Origin: Sciurus carolinensis
Lineage: Eukaryota; Chordata; Mammalia; Rodentia; Sciuridae
Direction: 5' to 3'
NCBI RefSeq assembly: GCF_902686445.1
Contig: NC_062214.1
Coordinates: 51,743,177-51,807,176 of the forward strand
Length of the DNA stretch: 64,000 bases
The notes under the pieces were generated by a model. The model was not told where the DNA came from and ran no database searches. It saw only the letters and a list, made by a program, of their open reading frames with translations. Below are positions 55,665 through 64,000 of the stretch, one piece after another. The translations under genes were made by a program, and so were the position numbers. Each line of letters begins with the position of its first letter. Position 1 is the stretch's first letter.

Positions 55665-56043
55665 TATCAGTCAGTTTTCTGTCATAATAATAAAAATTAC
55701 TGAGATAATTAACTTAGAAAGAGAAATGGTTTATTTTGGTCCACAGTTTTGGAAGTTCTAGTTCATGACTGATGAGCCCATTCATATGGGCCTGTGAAGC
55801 AGCAGCACATAATGATGGGAGAACTTGGCAGAGCAAAACCATGCCCCTCATCAATCAGGAAACTACCGGGAAAAAGGATGAGGCTATGGTCCCATGATCC
55901 TCTTTCAAGGCATGCTCCCAATGACCAAAGGATCTCCCACAAGGGCCCAGCTCCTTAAGGCTTTACCTCCCAATAGAACTACCTTGGAGACCAAGCCTTT
56001 AACACATGGGCTTTTGTGGGAACACTCAACATAAGTATAACAG
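55665..56043 (-). mobile_element. MaLR-type solitary LTR, antisense (sciurid family)
   Basis: GTCAGTTTTCTGTCATAATA, GAAATGGTTTATTTTGGTCC, TGATGGGAGAACTTGGCAGA, TTCAAGGCATGCTCCCAATG, ACCAAGCCTTTAACACATGG, ACATAAGTATAACA. Same order as the 1573 and 36297 copies, but more diverged at the 5' (plus-strand) side. Confidence 0.82.
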
Positions 56044-56729
56044 GGTAGTGGCTTAGCATTTGGTACTGAATGAAAGTAAAAACATCAGCATTCTTCCCAA
56101 TTAAAAAGGGAATTATGAATTGCTAAAGAAACTGAAACTAACAAACTGTTCAAGATTTAAAACTTGGGCTTCAAGTTTCAGAAGTAAGACGATGACAGCA
56201 AAAACTATTTAGAGCACCCAAAAGAACAATACTTCCACGTGCACTGCTCATATGGTCAAGGAGGATAAGGTGAAAGGAGTCTTCCAGAGAGTTGAACCCA
56301 GGCCACTGACAGCAAGGCACTAGCAGGTTTACCTATCCAGGGTCCCTTCCAGAGGAGAATTAAGCACAAGGCACACCTTGTAAGTAATTAACTAACTTCC
56401 TTCCCATGCATCTAGGATGATCCTAGCTAGGCGTGGTGAATTGGAAATTGTCACTAGGATCATTTTCTGAATGTCTTTATTCTCTCATGAAATTCCAACT
56501 GAGCAAGAATTCCAGAAAATTCCTTCTGGAAAGTCAAACCAATGTCTAATTAGGAAATTCTCCCCCCACCAAGACAGGGAGACTTCAGAGATCCAACAAT
56601 GATATGGACTAGGGAATGCTCAGCAGAAAATTAAAACTTCTATATAATATTAATGGGTAAGCAAATGAAGTCAGCATCTTTTGACAATAATTTTTAAAGT
56701 CTTTAGAAATAGACATCTCAAAGTCAAAG
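56044..56729. other. Unassigned non-coding sequence
   Basis: No family or exon recognised. Confidence 0.35.
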
Positions 56730-56990
56730 AATACAAAGTAACAAATATATAGAATGAACAATCAACAATTTCATGTACAGTATGAGCACTAATAGATAAC
56801 AATGTGTTGCACTCAGGATTTTTGCTGAATGAGTGGATTATAGCTGCTTTTGTACAGAGGGAGAAAAATGGGTAACTATGAAAGATAATGGCTATGGTAA
56901 TTTTTACCACCTTAGTGACCGACGATTTTACTATATATGCATCTTATAACACCATGTTGTATATCTTAAATATACCAAATAAAATTCTTA
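56730..56990 (+). mobile_element. L1M-type 3' UTR fragment
   Basis: GAGCACTAATAGATAACAAT, GGGTAACTATGAAAGATAAT, ACCATGTTGTATATCTTAAA, TATACCAAATAAAATTC: the closing order of L1MA/L1MB-type 3' ends. Confidence 0.6.
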
Positions 56991-57055
56991 TATATATATA
57001 ATATACACACATATGTGTACAATAATGTATACGTATACATTGTGTATATATTTTT
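56985..57055. repeat. AT/GT low-complexity tract
   Basis: TATATATATAATATACACAC followed by ACGTATACATTGTGTATATA. Grown at the L1 tail. Confidence 0.9.
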
Positions 57056-57239
57056 TAATCCAACAATTTCATCTTTTAGATTGCTGCTTAGTAAAATAAT
57101 TTTAGGTGTGTGCGAAGATGTTCAAAAAATGTTAACCAATGGAGCAGGTTTCTTAGCTGTAGATTGGGAAATGCAAGAAATATTATCAGTATACCTTATA
57201 ACTCTTAAATCAAAATAAATAATAACAACACCTTCTCCC

Positions 57240-57655
57240 AATTCTACCAGGAAGGTAGGAAATATGTCTTGACCCTTTGTGGAGACCCCCGCTTCCCTTC
57301 CAGGGTCTCTAGTCCAAGGAATCCCAGAAGCCGACATTCCAGCCCAATCTGGTAGTCCCTGAAGGCTTCCTTTTCCAAGCAGACTCTGACTCTTAGAGGC
57401 CATCCCTCCTACCCCCCGCTTCTGTACCCTGCTTGGAGACAGGAATATTTGCCCAGGCTGAGAGCCTACTGCCAATGTCAGCCTTCAGCTGCCTTTCCCC
57501 ATGAAGGTCTGCCACTCCCTGGGGCCCTGTCTGCACAGAGGCATCCTTCCACTCTCTCCTCTCCCTTTTATGATCCAAACTCCTCTTCCAGACAAAGCCA
57601 CTTTGCCCTTGTTCTTTGCATAATCCCCTCAATAAACTGAGATTTACTCAAACAA
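57240..57655 (+). mobile_element. Possible LTR-like segment (weak)
   Basis: A C/T-rich, GC-richer block within AT-rich surroundings, ending TCCCCTCAATAAACTGAGAT, which looks like an LTR poly(A) region. The 5' edge and family are unknown. The reading frames on both strands (up to 117 codons) overlap and show no domain. Confidence 0.3.
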
Positions 57656-59088
57656 AAGCCAGGAAGAAAGAGCCTCTTCAGAGCCCCTGTGACAAAAGGA
57701 GCCCAGAGGCTCTTGGTTTCCTTCTCAAAAGGAGGGAGAGTGAAAACTGGAAAGAGTGGAATACAAAGAACCCCATCCTTTCAAATTTTTCCACAAAGAC
57801 AAACACGAATACAAAATTGTCTTTGCAAATTGTGCTGCACTTTTATGATAGCAAAGTTATTGGAAATAAACTAAACAATTTGAGGTGTGAGGATATTAAA
57901 TTCACTACAGTTTATCCAATGTAAGGAATACTTTGCAGGATTAGAAAGTTTCATAACAGAAAAAGGTTGACAATTTTTTTAAAAGGCAGGAAAGGTGAAT
58001 AACTGGTGACCCAAACATATTTAAATATGTTGCTACCTCTATAAATTCAGCCTATAGAATACAAAGAGATAGATATGTGTATGTGTGTGTATGTATAAAT
58101 GTAAATAAACCCATACATATGTATAACGCCACATTGTGTGGTATAATCATGCACATTTTTCTTTTTGCTTCTATCTATGTAATGAATTCTTTTTTATTTT
58201 CATGATCAAGTTTCCACCTACTGCCACAGACTGGCTTAGGGCTTCTGTCCCTGGTTGGCTCAGGGTTCTGGCAGCTGCCATCAGCCTTTGAAAGAACAGA
58301 GCCCAAGTCATGTGAATTATAATTGAAAACATTCTTCAAGGGACTTAAAAGCATTATTGGCTCATCATTCTGTGCTGAGGATGGGCGTGAGTCTGGGACT
58401 AGATCATGGCCAGAGCAAGTCATAAAGAGTAAGCTCCTGTCAGATCTAGTGAACCAGAGAGGGGAGGGAAGGAAGAAGATAAAGAAGAGTAAGGGAGGAG
58501 AAAGCAAGGTCAAGCATTTCCCTGTCCTCTGTAAAGAGGAAACGAAATATGTGGAAAGGGCACAGGCTTGGATCCCTGCCTCTGTGATGTAAATAATGCT
58601 TGATTCAGAGTGCAGTGATGAGGATTTTATAGGAGTGTAATTTTGAACATCTAATATTTACACTGCCCGAGAATTCCTCTTACTGTGAATTAACCTGTGG
58701 TTGCTAAATGGGGTATCAATGAATCCTTATGGCCAAAACAAATGGAAGTTTTCATGAAGTATGGTCTAGGAAAATGAATGCTGAAAAGGAGTCCTAGGGG
58801 CCAAGATGGACCTATCATGACTTTGGGTGAGGGGCCAGTCTTCTGTGCACATGGATCTACCCTGAGATGAGAAGGCAGGGCTGGGATGGATAGGGATTAA
58901 TGATAGGAAGCAGGTGGGTAGGTGGTGCCCCTTCATTTAAGCTTCTGCTCAGTTGGTTCCCTCCCTCTCCCTTTCTTCTCCTTTCTTTCTCCCTTTTCCT
59001 CTCCCTCAATTTGCAAATGCTTTCATGTATATTATTTATGTATACAATAAATATTCTATAGCTGCAAAATGATTTGGAAACTGTGGCA

Positions 59089-59120
<32 letters not shown>

Positions 59121-60133
59121 ACATTTTCTTTCTCTTCTATCATTTAGTGATTTTTTTAAAAAATCAGGGTAAAACAACAATACACTCCAAGACCAATGCT
59201 GGAAGACCTAAGCAATAAGCAGCACAGTTTGGTCCCTGTCTGGGGTCAGTCTTTGCTGCTACACTAATTATTTCTCTCCTTAGAGTTAACACCTCCTGTT
59301 TGGATATTAAACATGGATTCAAAAAGAGAAAGAAGAGGAATAAAGAAAAAGAGAGGAAGATAGAGCGAGGCATCCAGTAAAGGCAGGGAGGAGTGGGGAG
59401 AGGGCTCATGATCTTTGGCAATGGTAGAATACACAACACAGGGTGAGTGACATTATGACCAGGGGGCTCAACACTTCTGACTTCATGGACTCCTTCCTCC
59501 ATAAAACAATCTTAAATATTATATTTTACAATTACATTGATATAAAGGCAAATATTATCTATCTTGGATCATCTTTGTTTTATTCCATCCAGTTTTAAAG
59601 GAAATTAAGACATTCTCCATGGGTTCCTACAAGTATAGTGGGCCCTGGGCACTAATGGAGTCAAACCTGAGTGCCACCTCTCTTTGTCCCTGATCCATAG
59701 TCAGTTCATTCTGGGATGGGCTTGCTACAGCCCTAACCAGAGGTCTGATGCAAGAGACCTAAATGAGGAATGTTGTTTTAGAATGTCAGGGAGATGAAGA
59801 GTTAAACATAATGTTAAACACAGGAATATCTAAGGCTCTCTGGAAGAAAATGATCCTGAAGTAACAAACTCTCCCTCTTCTTTGCCTCTCAATCCCTTCA
59901 CCATTATGAAAGAAAAAGTAAGCAAATAAATAAGTGATAGTTTGGAAGAAATTAGCAGATCATTCTTGTATGATTTTGCATGGTTTCTGCAGAGTGCATT
60001 GACATTCATTCTTTCCAGTGTAAGAGGCAATTAAGTCCTCCATGGAAACAAAAGGCAGAGGCTCATTATGAACATAAATGTGGGACCAGGGCACCAAAAG
60101 GGAATAGGCAGAGCTGCATATCAACGCAGTTGG
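57656..60133. other. Mostly unassigned; L1-like trace at 57780-57990; T-run at 59094-59120
   Basis: GCAAAGTTATTGGAAATAAA, CAGTTTATCCAATGTAAGGA and ACTTTGCAGGATTAGAAAG hint at an old L1 ORF2 end. A 27-base T-run at 59094-59120 may be an antisense retroposon tail of unknown family. No exon recognised. Confidence 0.35.
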
Positions 60134-60170
60134 GTTTTTTGTTTGTTTGTTTGTTTGTTTGTTTGTTTTA
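60134..60170 (+). repeat. (TTTG)n microsatellite
   Basis: About seven TTTG units after a T-run. Confidence 0.96.
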
Positions 60171-60494
60171 AATAACTTGAGCTCAGTCCAAGTGCCTCAC
60201 TCAAAATGAGCTAGAGACCTCAGAAGGGCCCCACTGAAGACAAGAGTTAAGCGGCGAAGATCAAAGTAAAATGGAGAAATGCAGTAAGAGGAAGAGGCAA
60301 AGAAAGAAGGGATGGAAAGGGCTGCCAATATCAGGGTGGAATAGGGAACTCAGATACCATGTTTACATGACAACACAGAGAAGAGAAGATGAACCGTCTC
60401 CTGAAAGAAGTGGGCATCTCACCTGGGGGGCAACTTCCCTGCTTGTGTTTGGAAGGCAGAACACAGTCAACAGGGAAGAGCATGGCTGGATGGG

Positions 60495-60650
60495 GCCCTA
60501 GGTGACCTTGGGCAAGTTGCCTCTGCTTGCTGTGCCTCTGTTTCCTCATTTGTAAAATGGAGGTAATCACATTTCCTGCCTCTAGGACTGTGGTGAGGTT
60601 ACACAAGATTGTGCATGTATCTACACTACCTGGTTTAGAATACAGACTCA
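60495..60650 (+). mobile_element. MIR SINE relic
   Basis: AGGTGACCTTGGGCAAGTTG, TGCCTCTGTTTCCTCATTTG, TAAAATGGAGGTAATCACAT, TGTGGTGAGGTTACACAAGA. One of the best-preserved MIRs of the window. Confidence 0.9.
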
Positions 60651-61539
60651 CTAACCAAGCAGTTGACTTGATTATTACCATCAAGCTTCATGTCGCCATC
60701 ATGGCCAGCTCCTGGGTATTACTGAGTCCTGGTGTGGCAGAATCTGAACTTATGGCACTGAGAGGCTCCCACTGGAGAATGTGCTTTCAAGATTTGGTGG
60801 GGGCGGGGGGAATTGAAGAACAGAACTGGTAAGAACCCATTAAGGTTTAGCAAATGTGCAAACTTTGCTCTCCATCCCGCCCCACACCTCTCTCTCAAAA
60901 GCACACACTTCAAATACTTCCCACAAGGTCATCATTGCTGTGCAGTGAAGTCTCACATAGTACATTTCCAGAAAGTGCCACCAAATGCCATCCCCCTTAC
61001 TCCGTCCTTGTCCTCTAAGCCCATCAAACTACAGCAGGATCCAAAGCTTTCTGTACTGACATGCTGATGCCCGCATGGCCTCACATCCTCCCCTGACTCC
61101 TAAAGTCTTCTGGTTAGCTCTAAGTTCTGAGATCAGCAAATCCGCAGCACAGAGTAAAGAAAGACAATATCAAAGACCTGGCTGGGCGGGCGAGGGATGC
61201 TAGGGACAGCTCACAGGACCCAGCTCACAGCAGAGGTTAACAGGGAGGAGCTACCAGTCTCCCTGCTTTCTGACCTTATATCCCAGCTCACTGATTCTCT
61301 CTGCCCCCATCCTTCTCAGGCTTGTCTCCTAACTGCCAAGCTACCAGGCAGGGATCATGGACACTATGTTTTATTTCTTCTTAGGAAAAAATAGATATTT
61401 ACTCTTTGCATTTTTAAAAACTTACCCAACTATTTTGATTTTTGCCACTTCCTGAGCTCTAACCCTTCATTCTGCTTTTTCCCACATTCTATTGATCATA
61501 AAGTTCACACCAATGTCAAAAGCTAAAGTTAATTGCATG
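60651..61539. other. Unassigned non-coding sequence
   Basis: A short GGTGGGGGCGGGG run at about 60797-60809. No family or exon recognised. Confidence 0.4.
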
Positions 61540-61720
61540 GTTACTATGTGCAAGGATCTGAGCTAAGTATTTCACATGTACTTTCTCTGTTATCTCATTT
61601 ATAAAGGATGAAAATGAAGCTCAGAGAGATTTAGCTATTTACCCAAAGTCACACAGCAGGAATTAGTTTAGGTAGAACTGAGGGTTATCTGATTCTGGAG
61701 TCCATGCTTAGAGCTCCACT
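61540..61720 (-). mobile_element. MIR SINE relic, antisense
   Basis: GGTTACTATGTGCAAGGATC, GTTATCTCATTTATAAAGGA, GAAAATGAAGCTCAGAGAGA, CAAAGTCACACAGCAGGAAT, CTGATTCTGGAGTCCATGCT. Confidence 0.88.
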
Positions 61721-62189
61721 CTCCTCTAAGTTCATTAGATACAACTGAGGGAATGTGAGGTAGGTGTGTGTTCATAAAATCCAAAATTAATTTAAATAGT
61801 TTAAATGAAGTTATATCATAGTAAGTCCAACTTACACTTAGGTTTAACACAGTACAGCCTCAGAGAACCCAAGCAAACAGGACAGACATCTGGAGAAGGT
61901 TCAACCAGGTTGAACTCTGAATTTCACCTGATTAAGCAGGAGCAGGTTGAAGCCTGGCATTTAAAAAAAAAAAAAAAACAACCCGCAGCTACGTAAAGTT
62001 CATGTGTCCGTACTATCTAATGAAGGTCTTTGGGTTGGTTGAAATCCAGAATATGGATTCACTTTGAGAATTGGAATAATCCAATTGAAACAGGCCTGTT
62101 TAGGGGCTGGCCAAAGCCCCTGCCTATGATATAGCCCAGGTCTACGGCAAGGTTAGGGTCTACATGAGCTCAGTTTGGCTGAAACCCAG
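61721..62189. other. Unassigned; A-run at 61963-61978
   Basis: The A-run could be a retroposon tail, but the 150 bases before it are not a family I recognise. No exon. Confidence 0.35.
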
Positions 62190-62805
62190 TATGTTAGCTT
62201 TTCATCACTGGAAAAAATACCTGACATGAACAACCAAGAGGAGGAAAGATTCCTTCTGGTTCATGGTTTCAGAGGTTCCAGTCCTTGCTTGGCTTTCTCC
62301 TTTGTGTTGGGCCTCAGACAAGTCAGAACATTATGGTGGAAGGGTGTGGCAGAGGAAAGCTGCTCAGTTCATGGCAGTCAGGAAGGAGAGAGAGGGAAAC
62401 CGAGGGAGAGGGAGAGGCAGAAGGAGAGGGAGAGGGAGAGGGAGAGGGAGAGGGAGAGGGAGAGGGAGAGGGAGAGGGAGAGGCAGAAGGAGAGGGAGAG
62501 GGAGAGGGAGAGGGAGAGGGAGAGGGAGAAAGAAAGAGAAGAGTTAGAGATAAGACACAGTCCCCAAGGATGCATCCCCAAGGACATACTCCTTTATACT
62601 ATGTTCCACCTCCTACACTTTCTACCAGCTCCAAATTGTCCATTCAAACTATAAATCCCTCAGTGGATTAATCCACTGATGAGGTCAGAGACCTCATGAT
62701 CCAGTCACTTCCCAGGGACCACACTTCTGAACACTGTTGCATTTGGCCACCAAGCCTTCAACATACAACTCTTCGAGGGATACTTCATATCCAAACCATA
62801 AAGAA
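62190..62805 (-). mobile_element. MaLR-type solitary LTR, antisense, with internal minisatellite
   Basis: GTTAGCTTTTCATCACTGGA, AATACCTGACATGAACAACC, GAACATTATGGTGGAAGGGT at one side; CCAGTCACTTCCCAGGGACC, GGCCACCAAGCCTTCAACAT, ATCCAAACCATAA at the other. The LTR's own GAGAGAGAG-type stretch has expanded into the GGGAGA array at 62380-62545, making this copy about 600 bases rather than about 430. Confidence 0.88.
62380..62545 (+). repeat. (GGGAGA)n array with 66-bp higher-order unit
   Basis: Hexamer GGGAGA repeated, with the variant GGCAGAAGG at 62416 and again at 62482, exactly 66 bases (11 hexamers) apart. This shows that a block was duplicated as a whole. Three-G runs every six bases satisfy the usual G-quadruplex pattern many times over. 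Confidence 0.97.
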
Positions 62806-64000
62806 ACTGGATAAAACTTGAAGACTAATCCAGGACTCAATTTTGGATCTCATCCCTTCTCTGCAAGGTGAAGCTGAAGAATAGTCCTAGAGGACCATGT
62901 TCCCCACCAACCAAGTGTCCCTCCCCCTTGACCCTCTTTCCTTGCCTGATGGGTGGCACTACCTTCTGCTAAATCTTCCTCAGAAGGGAGTAAGGGGACC
63001 CACTCTATCCAGTTGGGACCACCCATCTGTCAGTCTTCTCCCAACCTAAATGAAATTCACTGTTTTCTTCTTCTGATAGTGTGACTGGAAGGAACCCTTC
63101 CTCAGTTTCCTGATTTGTCGCCTTTATATGGAAGGACAGAGCTGACCAAGTTAGAGTCAGGCCTTCCAAATCTGTGAGCTTGCAGTTACCTCTAGGGTCT
63201 TGACTCAAACCTCTAATGGTGCTGCTTTCTGAAGGGAGGGCCTCCCTCCCTTTGCTCAGCATCTCCAAGTAACTGGACAGGATTTCCCCCAAGGTATGTC
63301 AGGACCTGTGAGCTCTTCTGGCTAGAAGAGTTTCATATAATCCCTGTGTAACTCTAGTGCCTTGGGTCACACTGGGAGTCAAAGAATCTGGGTTCTGGGA
63401 TCTAACTCTGCCCCATAGGTCAGAATCCCAACTCCATCCTCAGCTTCCTGGCTTCCTGCCAAGGAGTTCAACAGGAGATCAGTGTGGTTTAAGCTCTTCT
63501 GCAGAGTCACAAGGGGCTTGAGAAGTCCCAGGTTTTGAGTGACTTCCACCACTACCAGCTCTTCGAATTGGTTTTTATTGCCTGAAATTTCATTTGAAGA
63601 ACAGTCTCCACTGTTTTAGAGATTTTGCAAACAACTGGGCCATGTGGTCACTAAGTCCCTTCCAGCTGTGGCCTCCCATCATTCTGTGACAACTCCCTGA
63701 AAACAGTCATTCCAGGCACCAGGTGTCGGGGCCCTGCTGAAGCAGCCTGGCTCACACTGATTTCCTTTTGAACCCCAGCCAGGAGCTGGCACAGCCTCTG
63801 TTCCATAACACTCCAAGGCCCAGCCCTGAGGGAGGCTCAGGTTAGCTCTCTGGCTGATGGACAACAGCTGGCCAGATGCTGGCAGAATTTCACAGTCCTG
63901 ATGGCTCCTCTCTCCTCTCCCCCATCCAGTTGGATCCTGTCCTGTCATCCTGGCCCTAAAGACAAGACCAGCTTCCTCATGGCTATGGAGCTTCTATAGG
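62806..64000. other. Unassigned; MIR-class trace near 63635-63690
   Basis: GCCATGTGGTCACTAAGTCC and CTTCCAGCTGTGGCC resemble the 3' part of a MIR3-type element. 63700-63950 is the most GC-rich part of the window but lacks CpG clustering. Frames on the minus strand (63005-63292, 63679-63948) have no recognised domain. Confidence 0.4.

Noticed and set aside
57122..57475. 117-codon minus-strand frame in a GC-richer block
   Set aside because: No domain recognised, opposite-strand frames overlap, and the block looks like a repeat end.
62175..62654. 159-codon plus-strand frame, the longest of the window, rich in Arg-Glu repeats
   Set aside because: It is the translation of the (GGGAGA)n array inside an antisense LTR; other frames of the same array are also open.
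63700..63950. CpG island candidate at the GC-rich end of the window
   Set aside because: G+C is raised but CpG dinucleotides stay few, so it does not look like a promoter island.
1..64000. CRISPR arrays, operons, phage, plasmid or insertion-sequence features
   Set aside because: Repeat content (MIR, L2, L1, MaLR, ID, B1-dID) is mammalian; no regularly spaced direct repeats with unique spacers and no dense ORF arrangement exist.

Overview
The window is non-coding genomic DNA from a rodent, most likely a squirrel-family (sciurid) species. Three repeat classes support this: (1) short SINEs that start like a tRNA-Ala gene (ID type, e.g. 34921 and 53193); (2) composite SINEs joining a 7SL-derived B1-like left half to an ID-like right half (the B1-dID or MEN type reported from squirrels), at 10032, 13097, 16921, 33690, 38903, 48401 and 53826; (3) a related set of MaLR-type solitary LTRs and L1 3' ends that do not look like mouse, rat or primate consensus. 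Ancient repeats shared by placental mammals (MIR, L2, MER20, Tigger, MLT1, L1M) form the rest of the background. The species is inferred; no gene fixes it.

I found no convincing protein-coding exon, intact retrotransposon ORF, RNA gene, CpG island or prokaryote-style system. Open reading frames are short (longest 159 codons), often overlap on both strands, and the longest is a translated (GGGAGA)n array. The window is intergenic or lies inside a large intron; the sequence alone cannot say which.

Layout. 1-1.3 kb: MLT1-like LTR end and an L1M 3' end. 1.6-2 kb: antisense MaLR LTR. 3.8-5.4 kb: (GT)n, two MIRs, an antisense ID relic. 6.5-8.5 kb: two L1 3' tails head to tail, then an MLT1-like LTR and an L2 split by an L1 3' end. 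9-13.4 kb: L1 relic, (CA)n, two composite SINEs, L2, an antisense ERV-type LTR, and a perfect 17-bp-arm hairpin at 13318-13373. 15-21 kb: MIR and L2 relics, a composite SINE, an L1M 3' end, a 30-bp tandem repeat. 21.8-28 kb: MER20, MLT1-like LTR, a long L1M 3' end, triplet tracts, MIR, Tigger fragment. 28.9-34.3 kb: (TC)n and a cluster of L1 pieces, including a younger L1 end inserted in an older ORF2 relic with a 17-bp target duplication. 34.5-42.5 kb: three MaLR LTRs, a well-preserved ID with a perfect 15-bp target duplication, a MIR cut in two by a composite SINE. 42.5-52.7 kb: mostly unassigned sequence with scattered MIR and L2, a (CG)n(CA)n tract and a 26-bp near-palindrome. 52.8-54.6 kb: a decayed L1 ORF2 hosting an ID and a composite SINE. 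54.6-64 kb: MaLR LTRs, L1 3' end, MIRs, and a (GGGAGA)n array with strong G-quadruplex potential at 62380-62545.

Nothing here acts as a gene system. The interest lies in nested insertions that give relative ages, and in a few structured DNA elements. All repeat family names are from memory of consensus sequences; a RepeatMasker run with a sciurid library would set exact names and edges.
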